A DNA stretch of 42,924 nucleotides from Pseudomonadota bacterium (GCA_023458055.1 JAEXAW010000065.1:1-42924); one strand, 5' to 3'; shown: positions 5,473 through 14,029, counted from the stretch's first letter. Made by a program: numbers and translations. Notes: a model not told the origin generated them from the sequence alone.

Positions 5473-7905
5473 TTAGAACTTGATGGCAGCCTCCAGACCA
5501 AAGGTGCGCGGGGCATTGAAGTTAGCATAATCGCCTACCACGGTCAGATAGTTACCGTCGATCGGATCCCGGTTGGCGTTCGAGCGGCGATAGATATGCT
5601 GTTCGTTAAACAGATTACGCGACCACACCGACAAGGTCAGCGCCGGACCGCCATTATTCATCGGGATATTGGCCAGCGACAGGCGCGCATTCACGATGAA
5701 GCTCGGATCAGCCAGAACATCTTCATTGTCAAATGTATGCTGACGGCTTGCGTAGTTTGCATCGGCATGGAATTTGAGCGCCATATCGTTCGACGTGCCG
5801 AGCGGCAGCTCGTAATCGATTGCACCCGAAGCGGCGTGGCGCGGGGTATAGACGATATAGAGCGGCTGGTAGGTAGTGCCGCCCGGGATCAGCGGGTTGA
5901 TCGTCGGCGGCACTTTCCAGTGTGTGTAAGCATAGGAGCCGTTGAGCGTAAGCGTGTTGGTCGGCCGGATGGTGAGGTCGGCTTCGATCCCCTTGATCCG
6001 CGTTTTGCCTGCCGCATTCACCGTTTCAAGAGTATGCCGCACCGTGCCGTTGGTTTGATAGACATATTGGTCGAAGTCAAACTGGCTGTCCTTGCGGTCC
6101 ATGATATAGCCCGCAAGATTGAGGCGAACCTTGCGATCAAGAAATTCGGTTTTCGCACCGATTTCGTAGGACTGCACCGATTCCGGCCCAAAGGAGCGGA
6201 AGGTCAGCGAGCGCGAGCTTGCACCACCCGCGCGATATCCGGTGGCATATTTGGCATAGAGGTTGACGCGATCTGTCGGTTCCCATGCGACCACGACGAG
6301 CGGGTCAAACCGGTTGCCTTTGAACGCGAACGGCAGGTTTGCCGCCGCATTGTTCAGCCGGTAGAGCACGCCCTCTTTCTTGTCGTGCGTATAACGGCCA
6401 CCAGCAGTGATGTGTAGCGTATCCATCGCGTGCCAGGTCACCTGTCCGAAACCGGCATAGCTTTTTGAAGAAGCACGGGTGGCGCGGGACACCGAAAGCT
6501 GCGGCGTGGAAACCGGGTTGGCAATATCCGGAATATCCCACTGGATCGGCGTATTAATGGTATAGCCCGTACCCGTTGAATTCCAGCGGTTGGTATTGGG
6601 CGTCGCGGCCCATTCGCCTGCCTTTTCGTTATAATAATATGCGCCCAAGACATAATCGACATTGCCGATACCGCCGACCGCCTGGAATTCCTGACTGAAC
6701 TGGTCTTGGGTCAGGAAAGAGAGGCTGTAGCGCGAGAAGTTGGCGTTGGGGAGGAACGCCGGGCTGCGGTGCGCGCCGCCCGAATTGTCCCATTGCTCCG
6801 CATCGACCGAGCGCCATGCGGTGATCGAGCGCAGTTCGATTTCCGGTGCGACCTTCCACTTGAGCGAGGCCATATAGCCCTTGGCTTTATCGACGCTGGC
6901 CTGTTGCGGCACAGCGATATCACCGCGGCTCATACGATCACCGGTGACGACAATCATGCCCGGTAGCGGTGCAATCATGCCGGTCGGAAGGCGATTACCG
7001 TTCGCCTGTATCTGGGCAAGCGTTGCAACCGGATAATTGTTCGGGTTGAAGTTGATGAGCTGGCTGTAGAAAGGCGTGTTTTCGTCCTTGCTCATGTCGA
7101 AGGAGAAATCAGCGGTGAAGCCGTCGAACAGCTTCCAGCGCGCCGATACGCGACCGCCTTTACGGTGGTGGAAGTTCCAGCCAAGCTGCCCCGCCATCGG
7201 GTTCTTGGTGGTCGCATCCTGATGATCGATCAGTCCGTCGAACTTGATTGCAAGACCCGCAAAGGCTGGCAGGTTGATGTGCGCCGAGGTCGAATAGCTA
7301 CCATAATTGCCAACGCCGGCGCTAACGACACCGCCAAGTTCGCCGGTTGGTGCACGGGTCACGATATTGAGCGCGCCACCTTCAGTATTGCGACCGAACA
7401 AGGTGCCCTGCGGCCCTTTCAACACTTCAACGCGGTCAATGTCGAACAGCGCGGCGTTAAGGCCGTGCTGACGCCCCAAATAAACGCCGTCGATATAGAC
7501 GCCGACGCCCTGTTCACGCGCGGGCTGGTTGGCATCGCCCGGTACAATTCCGCGGATACCGATAGTGAGCGCGGACTGGCGCGATTCATAGGTTGCAACG
7601 CGCAGGCTCGGGATACCGCCGTCGGCGAGATCAAGCAGGCTCTGCACATGGCGCTTCTTGATATCTTCGGCACCCATCACGTTGATCGCGATCGGGGTTT
7701 CCTGAAGATTGGTTTCGCGCTTGGTCGCGGTCACGACGATTTCGGTAAGGCCATCTGTATTTTGCGGGTCCGCAGCAGCTGGCTCATCGGCGGGCGCGGC
7801 AGCTGGCGCGGCGGCCGGAGCCGCATCAGGTGCCGCAGCATGAGCGACGGCGGGCGTAAAGCCCATCAACATGGTGCCTGCGAAAAGCATGGTCTTGGTA
7901 CGCAT
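5473..7905 (-). CDS. TonB-dependent outer-membrane receptor
   Basis: An 810-residue TonB-dependent receptor for energy-coupled import across the outer membrane. It has a signal peptide (cleavage near AHA-A, about residue 24) and an Ala/Pro-rich stretch. The TonB box region TEIVVTATKRETNLQETPIA is followed by a plug domain with GVGVYIDGVYLGRQ, VEVLKGPQGTLFGRNT and GGALNIVT. The 22-stranded barrel ends in a C-terminal Phe (GLEAAIKF). The sequence is of the large group expanded in sphingomonads; the substrate cannot be told. AGGGGGA precedes the ATG. It is divergent from the short-chain dehydrogenase gene, so substrate uptake and oxidation might be linked, but this is inference. Confidence 0.9.
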   Translation of the reverse strand: MRTKTMLFAGTMLMGFTPAVAHAAAPDAAPAAAPAAAPADEPAAADPQNTDGLTEIVVTATKRETNLQETPIAINVMGAEDIKKRHVQSLLDLADGGIPSLRVATYESRQSALTIGIRGIVPGDANQPAREQGVGVYIDGVYLGRQHGLNAALFDIDRVEVLKGPQGTLFGRNTEGGALNIVTRAPTGELGGVVSAGVGNYGSYSTSAHINLPAFAGLAIKFDGLIDHQDATTKNPMAGQLGWNFHHRKGGRVSARWKLFDGFTADFSFDMSKDENTPFYSQLINFNPNNYPVATLAQIQANGNRLPTGMIAPLPGMIVVTGDRMSRGDIAVPQQASVDKAKGYMASLKWKVAPEIELRSITAWRSVDAEQWDNSGGAHRSPAFLPNANFSRYSLSFLTQDQFSQEFQAVGGIGNVDYVLGAYYYNEKAGEWAATPNTNRWNSTGTGYTINTPIQWDIPDIANPVSTPQLSVSRATRASSKSYAGFGQVTWHAMDTLHITAGGRYTHDKKEGVLYRLNNAAANLPFAFKGNRFDPLVVVAWEPTDRVNLYAKYATGYRAGGASSRSLTFRSFGPESVQSYEIGAKTEFLDRKVRLNLAGYIMDRKDSQFDFDQYVYQTNGTVRHTLETVNAAGKTRIKGIEADLTIRPTNTLTLNGSYAYTHWKVPPTINPLIPGGTTYQPLYIVYTPRHAASGAIDYELPLGTSNDMALKFHADANYASRQHTFDNEDVLADPSFIVNARLSLANIPMNNGGPALTLSVWSRNLFNEQHIYRRSNANRDPIDGNYLTVVGDYANFNAPRTFGLEAAIKF

Positions 7906-8069
7906 TATTCGATTCCCCCTTGAGGTGATTCTCGTTCTGATGCGCCGCCACTAGGCCTCCAACATGACTGTTTGACTTCGTTTTGATGACAGTTGAGCGA
8001 TGTTTTTATGACAGATCAGCGACAGGCTGACCGCTTTGGCTTCAGCCGCTGGTTTGCCGTAGCGGCAGT

Positions 8070-8083
8070 TTACGTAAACGTAA
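8070..8083. promoter_or_regulatory. Perfect palindrome TTACGT-AA-ACGTAA upstream of the dehydrogenase
   Basis: A 14-bp perfect inverted repeat, in the longer context TTTACGTAAACGTAA, lies 75 bases before the dehydrogenase ATG and 165 bases before the TonB receptor ATG. It resembles operators of MerR- or TetR-type regulators of acyl-CoA and branched-chain catabolism (for example the TTTACGT...ACGTAAA type described for LiuR). No such regulator is encoded in the window. Site assignment is by pattern only. Confidence 0.5.
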
Positions 8084-8157
8084 TTTTATCTTGCGCGCCG
8101 CCGCACATTAGCCCATCACGCGCGCCAAGATTTATACAGTTTACGGGAGTTTTGCTC

Positions 8158-9063
8158 ATGTCGATCAGCTTCAAGGATAAAGTTGCCATCGTGACGGGCG
8201 CGGGTGGTGGTTTGGGCCGCACCTATGCACTCGATCTCGCCAAGCGCGGCGCCAAGGTCGTCGTCAACGATCTGGGTGGCTCGCGCGACGGGACGGGTCA
8301 TTCCGACGCCGCGCTCAAGGTTGTGGAAGAAATCAAGGCGGCAGGCGGCGAGGCGATGTCGAATGGCGGCGACGTTTCCAACTATGACCAGATGGTCGAA
8401 ATGGTCGCCAAGACCAAGGAAGCCTGGGGCGGGGTGCATGTTCTCATCAACAATGCGGGCATCCTGCGCGACAAGAGTTTTGCCAAGATGGATGTGCCCG
8501 ACTTTGACCTCGTGGTGAAAGTCCACCTTTTGGGCTCGGCCAACTGCACCAAGGCGGTGTGGGAAACCATGCGGGAGCAAAATTACGGCCGCATCCTGAT
8601 GACGGCTTCGTCGACCGGCCTGTTCGGGAATTTCGGGCAAGCCAATTATGGCGCGGCCAAGCTTGGCTTAGCGGGGCTTACCAAGACGCTCGCGATTGAA
8701 GGCGCGAAAAACAACATCAAGGTCAATACACTGGCACCGGTGGCTGGCACCCGTATGACCGAAGACCTTGGCATGCCCGAAGCCTTCTTCCAGGCGCTGG
8801 CGCCGGAAAATGTCGCCCCGGCAGCGGTCTATCTGGTGAGCGAGGATGCGCCGACCAACATGATCGTGGGTGCAGGCGCGGGCGTTTATCAGGCCGCCTA
8901 CATCACCTTGACGCCGGGCGTTGCCCTCAAGCCCGAAGACCGTACCGCCGAAGGAATCGCGGCCAATTGGGACAAGATCATCGACCGCGCAGGTGAAACC
9001 GTGCCGCAATCGGGCGCTGAACAATCGATGGCGATCATGGCGCAGCTGCAAAAGCTGGGCTGA
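8158..9063 (+). CDS. Short-chain dehydrogenase, (3R)-hydroxyacyl-CoA dehydrogenase type
   Basis: A classical SDR of 301 residues. It has the NAD(P)-binding TGAGGGLG at 13-20, NNAG at 98-101, a catalytic Ser near 151-152, and Tyr164/Lys168 in NYGAAK. The insert NDLGGSRDGTGHS after the second strand and the start SFKDKVAIVTGAGGGLGRTYA match the hydroxyacyl-CoA dehydrogenase domain of peroxisomal multifunctional enzyme 2 (HSD17B4-like). It probably oxidises a 3-hydroxyacyl-CoA or a steroid-like side chain. The frame is open upstream to 7993, but the ATG at 8158 has GGGAG in front and begins the conserved fold. A terminator follows. No other beta-oxidation genes adjoin, so its pathway is unproven. 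Confidence 0.88.
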   Translation: MSISFKDKVAIVTGAGGGLGRTYALDLAKRGAKVVVNDLGGSRDGTGHSDAALKVVEEIKAAGGEAMSNGGDVSNYDQMVEMVAKTKEAWGGVHVLINNAGILRDKSFAKMDVPDFDLVVKVHLLGSANCTKAVWETMREQNYGRILMTASSTGLFGNFGQANYGAAKLGLAGLTKTLAIEGAKNNIKVNTLAPVAGTRMTEDLGMPEAFFQALAPENVAPAAVYLVSEDAPTNMIVGAGAGVYQAAYITLTPGVALKPEDRTAEGIAANWDKIIDRAGETVPQSGAEQSMAIMAQLQKLG

Positions 9064-9084
9064 GGTTAAGCTCAACCGAATTGA

Positions 9085-9117
9085 AAGGCCGCTGGAGCAA
9101 TCCGGCGGCCTTTTTTG
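9085..9117 (+). terminator. Rho-independent terminator after the dehydrogenase
   Basis: AAGGCCGC-T-GGA pairs with TCC-G-GCGGCCTT around GCAA, followed by six T. It begins 22 bp past the stop codon. Confidence 0.9.
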
Positions 9118-9138
9118 TGTTCTTCGCGAGCTCTCATC

Positions 9139-9261
9139 TACCCTCCCTTTTCAGGGAGGGTCGAAGGCGCGAAGCGGCTTCGGGGTGGGTCAAGCCGCGC
9201 GGCACCAAACCCACCCCAAAAGGCGTAATCGCCTGTTGACCCTCCCGGAAAAGGGAGGGTG
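9139..9261. repeat. REPIN-like double palindrome
   Basis: Two arms of about 50 bp form an imperfect inverted repeat. The left begins ACCCTCCCTTTTCAGGGAGG and ends CGGGGTGGGT. The right begins ACCCACCCC and ends CGGAAAAGGGAGGGT. About 20 bp of centre separates them. Each outer arm is itself a CCCTCCC/GGGAGGG hairpin. This is the layout of a paired-REP mobile palindrome, and it sits between the terminator and glmU. Confidence 0.75.
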
Positions 9262-9398
9262 GGGAACAAGTCAGCGCATGTAATCCCATCTCCACACCCT
9301 CTAGCCACCCCCTGATCTTCGTGGCAAAGGGCTCGGCATATTTCTGCGTGGAAGCTTCCTCATGCGGACCCACGCCGGTTCAAAATCAAAGGCCCTAT

Positions 9399-10787
9399 AT
9401 GACGACCAACACCTCGCCCCTTTCTACCCCGCTCGCCGCCATCATCCTTGCCGCGGGGCAGGGGACGCGGATGAAATCAAGCTTGCACAAGGTGCTCCAC
9501 CCGATTGCGGGTAAGCCAATGCTTCTGCACCTGCTCGACACGGTCGACACGCTGGGCATCACCCAATCCGTGGTGGTGGTCGGTAAGGGCCGCGAGCAGG
9601 TCGAAGCGGCTGTGGCGGGTCGCCCCGTCGCCATCGCCGTGCAAGACCCGCAGCACGGCACCGGCCATGCGGTGCAACAGGCCGAAGGCGCACTTGGCAA
9701 CTTTATCGCGCAGCACCCGGATGGCGATGTGCTGATCCTTTACGGCGATGTGCCACTGGTTCCCGCCGCGACGATGACCGCAATGGTCGCGCGGCTCCAG
9801 GCCGATGACAAGCCCGCCATTGTCGTGCTCGGCTTTGAACCCGAAGACACGCTCAAATATGGCCGCGTTATCGCGGATGCCGATGGCGTTATCCAAAAGA
9901 TGGTCGAACATAAGGATGCGACCGAGGCCGAGCGCGCGGTGCGCCTGTGCAATTCGGGGTTGATGGCGGTGAAGGCAAGCGATCTGTTTGCGCTGCTAGC
10001 GCGCGTCACCGATGATAATGCGGCGGGTGAATATTATCTCGTCGATATCGTCAATATCGCGCGCGAAGATGGCCGCAAGTCGGCGGTGGTCAAGACTAAC
10101 CCGTTCGACGTCACGGGCATCAACAGCCGTGCGGAGCTCGCCACCGCCGAGGCGCAATGGCAGCAGTTCAAGCGCGAAGAAGCGATGGACGGCGGCGTGA
10201 CCCTGCGCGCACCCGAGACGGTCTTTTTCAGCTGGGATACCGAGATTGCCAATGATGTAACCATCGAACCGCACGTCGTATTCGGGCCCGGCGTCAAAGT
10301 GGCGCGCGGCTCCACCATCCGCGCCTTTTCACATCTCGAAGGTGCAACCGTCGGCGAAAATTGCGAGGTCGGCCCCTATGCCCGCCTCCGCCCCGGCGCG
10401 GTGATGGAAGAAAAGTCCAAGGTCGGCAATTTCGTCGAAATGAAGAAAGCGGTGCTGGGCAAGGGCGCCAAGGCGAACCATCTGACCTATCTCGGCGATG
10501 TAACGGTCGGCGCGGGCGCGAATATTGGCGCGGGCACGATCACCTGCAATTATGACGGCTATTTCAAATATCCGACCGTGATCGGGGAGGGCGCGTTTAT
10601 TGGTTCCAACTCTTCCTTGGTCGCGCCAGTGAATATTGGCGCGGGCGCGATTGTCGGGGCGGGGAGTGTGGTGACGCAGGATGTAGATGCCGATGCCCTC
10701 GGCCTCACCCGCGCCAAGCAGGAAGGTAAAGAGGGCTGGGCGAAGCGGTTTCGTGACGTGAGTGCTGCGAAGAAGGCGGGGAAGTAG
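9399..10787 (+). CDS. glmU: Bifunctional GlmU: GlcN-1-P acetyltransferase / GlcNAc-1-P uridylyltransferase
   Basis: Makes UDP-N-acetylglucosamine, the precursor of peptidoglycan and lipopolysaccharide, in the cytoplasm. The N-terminal pyrophosphorylase domain (to about residue 230) starts with LAAIILAAGQGTRM and has VLHPIAGKPM and LYGDVPL. The C-terminal left-handed beta-helix carries hexapeptide repeats and the acetyltransferase blocks AYLRPGA-like YARLRPGAVM, GNFVEMKKAVLG, NHLTYLGD and GAGTITCNYDG. The length of 462 residues is normal. I start at the ATG at 9399 because upstream codons translate the intergenic region. glmU and glmS are functionally linked but here are separated by about 1.4 kb of accessory genes. 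Confidence 0.95.
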   Translation: MTTNTSPLSTPLAAIILAAGQGTRMKSSLHKVLHPIAGKPMLLHLLDTVDTLGITQSVVVVGKGREQVEAAVAGRPVAIAVQDPQHGTGHAVQQAEGALGNFIAQHPDGDVLILYGDVPLVPAATMTAMVARLQADDKPAIVVLGFEPEDTLKYGRVIADADGVIQKMVEHKDATEAERAVRLCNSGLMAVKASDLFALLARVTDDNAAGEYYLVDIVNIAREDGRKSAVVKTNPFDVTGINSRAELATAEAQWQQFKREEAMDGGVTLRAPETVFFSWDTEIANDVTIEPHVVFGPGVKVARGSTIRAFSHLEGATVGENCEVGPYARLRPGAVMEEKSKVGNFVEMKKAVLGKGAKANHLTYLGDVTVGAGANIGAGTITCNYDGYFKYPTVIGEGAFIGSNSSLVAPVNIGAGAIVGAGSVVTQDVDADALGLTRAKQEGKEGWAKRFRDVSAAKKAGK

Positions 10788-11480
10788 ATGGGTTACCTGG
10801 TATCGTTCGCTGCAATCAGAGGGTTGGAACACACCGACCGTCTTCATGAGATTGACAAATCAATACCGTGGCGAGCCTACCTCCTTCCTAAAACAGATAT
10901 AACCCTTGTCGAGTGGTTACGGCACCCCAATCCCAATAATCCATCGCAAAATGAAACTAGATTTTCTTCTGAACCATGCTTTTGTCACAGACCTTCCGGG
11001 GTAGCGTTTGCGGATCGATTTGGTGGGAAGGCCGCTCCCCTCGATCAATTTTACACCGAATTGATAAGGTTGAAACGGGCATCAACGTTTCCCAAGGTGG
11101 CTGTTCACGTGGGGCTGCTTCTGAACAAACTGACTAAATGCGACGTTCTTGTCATAATGAGTGATGACGACGGATGGGATTTTGGTTGTGAAGTTTCCGA
11201 CGGTAATATTACGAAACTTTGTTTCGACGCTGGCGACGATGAAATAATCGAGCTAGGCGATACCGGACAACCTCTTGTGACACGGGTAATGCGCGATCCT
11301 AAACTACTTCATGAAATTGGCCGTCGGATATCGGGTTCTTGGGCTAAACGCCTAGAAACAATGTTTGGTTTTGACGCTAACTTGAAACAATTGGGTCTGA
11401 TAATGATGGATTCTTCTCAATCACCCCCCTCTCAATCAATTTTTCCAGCACCCACGAAGCCATTCTGGAAACTCTGGTAG
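10788..11480 (+). CDS. Hypothetical protein, 230 aa, AT-richer than neighbours
   Basis: The ATG directly abuts the glmU TAG, with GGGGAAG inside the glmU end as ribosome-binding site, so it is probably translated from the glmU transcript. The product begins MGYLVSFAAIRGLEHTD and contains a Cys pair (PCFCHRP, about residue 65) and an acidic stretch (VIMSDDDGWDFGCEVSDGNI). It has no signal peptide or membrane segment. Base use is clearly more AT-rich than in glmU or glmS (AAA, GAA, TTT and ATA codons). This, with the neighbouring VapBC pair, suggests recent acquisition. Its look is that of a small immunity or accessory protein, but I recognise no family. Confidence 0.7.
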   Translation: MGYLVSFAAIRGLEHTDRLHEIDKSIPWRAYLLPKTDITLVEWLRHPNPNNPSQNETRFSSEPCFCHRPSGVAFADRFGGKAAPLDQFYTELIRLKRASTFPKVAVHVGLLLNKLTKCDVLVIMSDDDGWDFGCEVSDGNITKLCFDAGDDEIIELGDTGQPLVTRVMRDPKLLHEIGRRISGSWAKRLETMFGFDANLKQLGLIMMDSSQSPPSQSIFPAPTKPFWKLW

Positions 11481-11484
11481 TTTG

Positions 11485-11510
11485 TTGACATGATATCATG
11501 ATATGATATC
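11485..11510 (+). promoter_or_regulatory. vapBC promoter region with overlapping palindromic operators
   Basis: TTGACA (11485-11490) could be a -35 box. CATGATATCATG (11489-11500) is a perfect 12-bp palindrome. GATATCAT-GAT-ATGATATC (11492-11510) is a perfect 8-base inverted repeat around GAT. Paired palindromes just upstream of the antitoxin start are what a ribbon-helix-helix VapB autoregulator would bind. A convincing -10 box at normal spacing is not clear. Confidence 0.7.
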
Positions 11511-11521
11511 AGTATATCATT

Positions 11522-11770
11522 ATGACGCGCATCCTTGCCGATCTGCCTGATGAAGATATTGACCGCCTCGACCGGATTGCGCGGGAGGAAGGCAAGAGCC
11601 GTGCCGCGATGCTGCGCGAAGCGATCAAATTATACCTTACCCAGAATGACAATAGCCAGGACTGGATCAAGCGTGGTGCCGGTTATTGGAAGGATCGTGC
11701 CGACATTGGCGATGGGGTCGATTATCAACGGGCGCTACGCGAAGACCGCCGCCCTTATGACGATATATAA
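11522..11770 (+). CDS. vapB: VapB-type ribbon-helix-helix antitoxin
   Basis: An 82-residue protein. Its N-terminal half (MTRILADLPDEDIDRLDRIA, then EEGKSRAAMLREAIKLYL) is a CopG/RHH DNA-binding fold. The acidic, Trp/Tyr-containing C-terminal half (DWIKRGAGYWKDRADIGDG) would wrap the toxin. It should neutralise VapC and repress its own promoter through the palindromes at 11489-11510. The PIN-domain gene starts 6 bp after its stop. Neighbours glmU and glmS are unrelated, so the pair is an inserted module. Confidence 0.85.
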   Translation: MTRILADLPDEDIDRLDRIAREEGKSRAAMLREAIKLYLTQNDNSQDWIKRGAGYWKDRADIGDGVDYQRALREDRRPYDDI

Positions 11771-11776
11771 TCTTCC

Positions 11777-12142
11777 GTGTCCGATCCCTTTTTCGATACC
11801 AATATCCTGATTGATTGGCTGCGCGATAAATCTCCGGCGGTGGCCGAAATTTCGCGCTATCGTCGCCATCGCATCAGCCGTATCGTATGGACCGAGATCA
11901 TGGCCGGCGAACCGCTGGAAAAACGGGACATCATCAAGCAATTGATCGCGCCCTTTGATGTCGTGGAAATCGACACGCGGATTGCCACGGCTGCGGTCGA
12001 TATTCATTACCGTTCAAAAATGAAGCTGATGGACGCCTATATTCTTGCTACCGCGCAAGTGAATGATGCGATTCTGATTACTCGCAACACGAAAGATTTT
12101 CCAGCAGAGATGCCGGGGATTCGTGTTCCTTACATTCTTTAA
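11777..12142 (+). CDS. vapC: VapC-type PIN-domain ribonuclease toxin
   Basis: A 121-residue PIN-domain protein starting at GTG. It shows the expected acidic metal-binding residues: Asp7 in FFDTNILIDW, Glu40 in VWTEIMAG, Asp86 in MDAYILATAQ and Asp107 in TRNTKDF. VapC toxins cleave specific RNAs (often tRNA or rRNA) when freed from VapB; the target here is unknown. It is co-transcribed with vapB. It ends 19 bp before the glmS ATG, so vapBC transcription is likely to read into glmS. All catalytic residues are intact, so the toxin should be functional. Confidence 0.88.
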   Translation: MSDPFFDTNILIDWLRDKSPAVAEISRYRRHRISRIVWTEIMAGEPLEKRDIIKQLIAPFDVVEIDTRIATAAVDIHYRSKMKLMDAYILATAQVNDAILITRNTKDFPAEMPGIRVPYIL

Positions 12143-12161
12143 TAAAAAGGCCCGGAAATTT

Positions 12162-13985
12162 ATGTGCGGCATTATTGGCATTATTGGCACGAACAACGTT
12201 GCGGACAATCTGGTCGATGGTCTGCGCCGCCTCGAATATCGCGGTTATGACAGCGCGGGCGTTGCGACCGTCCATGATGGCGTGCTTGATCGTCGCCGGG
12301 CTGAAGGCAAGCTCAACAATCTCGCCAAGGTGCTGGTCGAGCAACCGCTCCCCGGCCATGTCGGGATCGCGCATACGCGCTGGGCAACACATGGTGCGCC
12401 GACGACCCATAATGCCCACCCGCACGCAACCGATCATGTCGCTTTGGTGCACAATGGCATCATCGAAAATTTCAAGGAATTGCGTGAGGAATTGCAGGCG
12501 AAGGGCCGCGTCTTTACCTCTGAAACCGACACCGAGGTGGTTGCGCATCTGGTGAGCGAACAGATCGAGGCGGGCAAGTCGCCGCAGGACGCGGTCAAGG
12601 CCGTGCTTCCCCGACTGCGCGGCGCGTTCGCGCTCGCCATCCTGTTCAAGCAGCATGACGATATGCTGATCGGCGCGCGCTTGGGCTCGCCGCTGGTCGT
12701 CGGTTATGGGGAGGGCGAAAATTACCTGGGGTCCGACGCGCTGGCACTCGCACCGCTGACGCAGAAGATCGCCTATCTTGATGAAGGCGATTGGGTGGTC
12801 GTGACACGCGATGGCACCCAGATTTTCGACAAGGACAATAACCCCGTCACGCGCGAAATCACCACGTCTGGCGTATCGGCGGCCGCAGTCGAAAAGGGCA
12901 ACTACCGCCACTATATGCTGAAGGAAATTTACGAACAGCCGACGGTGGTCGCGCAAACCCTGCGCAGCTATATCCGCCCGGTTGAACAGCAGATCGCGCT
13001 GCCGCAAATGGACTTTGACTTAAGCACGATCAAGCGCGTCACCATCGTTGCGTGCGGCACCAGCTTCTATGCCGGGATGGTCGCCAAATATTGGTTCGAA
13101 CAATTTGCCCGCATGCCGGTCGATATCGATGTCGCATCCGAATTTCGTTATCGCGAACCAGTGATGGAAGAAGGTGGGCTGGCGCTTTTCATCTCGCAAT
13201 CGGGTGAGACGGCAGACACACTCGCCGCGCTTCGCCATGCGCGCGCCGAAGGGCAGAAGATCGCCGTTGTGGTCAATGTGCCAACCAGCAGCATGGCGCG
13301 TGAGGCCGACCTGTTGCTCCCCACCCACGCGGGGCCGGAAATCGGCGTGGCCTCAACCAAGGCTTTCTCCTGCCAGCTTGCGGTGCTGGCTGCGCTCGCC
13401 GCGCATCTGGCGGTGGTGAAGGGCCGCATCAACCGCGAAGAAGAACAGGCGATTGTCGCGCATTTGACGGAAACCCCGGCAGCCCTGAATGCGGCACTTT
13501 CGCATGACAGCGAGATCGAAAAAATGGCGCCATTGATCGCACCCGCGCGCGATGTGCTCTATCTTGGGCGCGGCCCCGATTATCCGCTGGCGCTCGAAGG
13601 CGCGCTGAAGCTCAAGGAAATCAGCTATATCCACGCCGAAGGCTATGCCGCAGGCGAAATGAAGCATGGCCCCATTGCGCTGATCGACGAAAATGTCCCC
13701 GTGATTGTACTCGCGCCCTCCGGCCCGCTGTTCGAAAAGACCGTGAGCAACATGCAGGAAGTCCGCGCGCGCGGCGGTAAGATCGTGCTGATTTCCGACG
13801 CCGAAGGGTTGAAAGAAGCTGGCGAAGGCTGCCTCGCCACCATCGAAATGCCCCATGTCCACCCCCTGATTGCGCCGCTGGTCTATGCGGTGCCGGTGCA
13901 ATTGCTCGCCTATCATGTCGCGGTTGCGAAAGGCACCGATGTCGATCAGCCTAGAAACCTCGCGAAATCGGTGACGGTGGAGTGA
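12162..13985 (+). CDS. glmS: Glutamine-fructose-6-phosphate aminotransferase (isomerising)
   Basis: Makes glucosamine-6-phosphate from fructose-6-phosphate and glutamine, the first step towards UDP-GlcNAc. The 607-residue protein begins MCGIIGIIG, with Cys2 as the glutaminase nucleophile after Met removal. The amidotransferase domain (RRLEYRGYDSAGVA, HTRWATHGAPT) spans about 1-235. Two SIS sugar-isomerase domains follow (VACGTSFYAGMVAKYW, SQSGETADTLAAL, then LGRGPDYPLALEGALKLKEI), and the protein ends LAKSVTVE. The ATG at 12162 is required because Cys2 must be N-terminal; the open frame upstream is not used. No glmS ribozyme is expected or seen. It lies between vapBC and parDE. Confidence 0.96.
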   Translation: MCGIIGIIGTNNVADNLVDGLRRLEYRGYDSAGVATVHDGVLDRRRAEGKLNNLAKVLVEQPLPGHVGIAHTRWATHGAPTTHNAHPHATDHVALVHNGIIENFKELREELQAKGRVFTSETDTEVVAHLVSEQIEAGKSPQDAVKAVLPRLRGAFALAILFKQHDDMLIGARLGSPLVVGYGEGENYLGSDALALAPLTQKIAYLDEGDWVVVTRDGTQIFDKDNNPVTREITTSGVSAAAVEKGNYRHYMLKEIYEQPTVVAQTLRSYIRPVEQQIALPQMDFDLSTIKRVTIVACGTSFYAGMVAKYWFEQFARMPVDIDVASEFRYREPVMEEGGLALFISQSGETADTLAALRHARAEGQKIAVVVNVPTSSMAREADLLLPTHAGPEIGVASTKAFSCQLAVLAALAAHLAVVKGRINREEEQAIVAHLTETPAALNAALSHDSEIEKMAPLIAPARDVLYLGRGPDYPLALEGALKLKEISYIHAEGYAAGEMKHGPIALIDENVPVIVLAPSGPLFEKTVSNMQEVRARGGKIVLISDAEGLKEAGEGCLATIEMPHVHPLIAPLVYAVPVQLLAYHVAVAKGTDVDQPRNLAKSVTVE

Positions 13986-14001
13986 GATAACAAAATTTGC
14001 G

Positions 14002-14029
14002 CATAAATTGACATCATGCTAGATTTATG
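14002..14029 (+). promoter_or_regulatory. Inverted repeat upstream of parD
   Basis: CATAAAT (14002-14008) and ATTTATG (14023-14029) form a perfect 7-base inverted repeat enclosing a TTGACA-like hexamer at 14008-14013. It lies 23 bases before the parD ATG. This is a likely ParD operator, as the family autoregulates. AGGAG follows at about 14039. Confidence 0.5.

Noticed and set aside
11990..12161. glmS ribozyme before glmS
   Set aside because: The region is the 3' end of vapC plus 19 bp; glmS ribozymes are a Gram-positive feature and no such core is visible.
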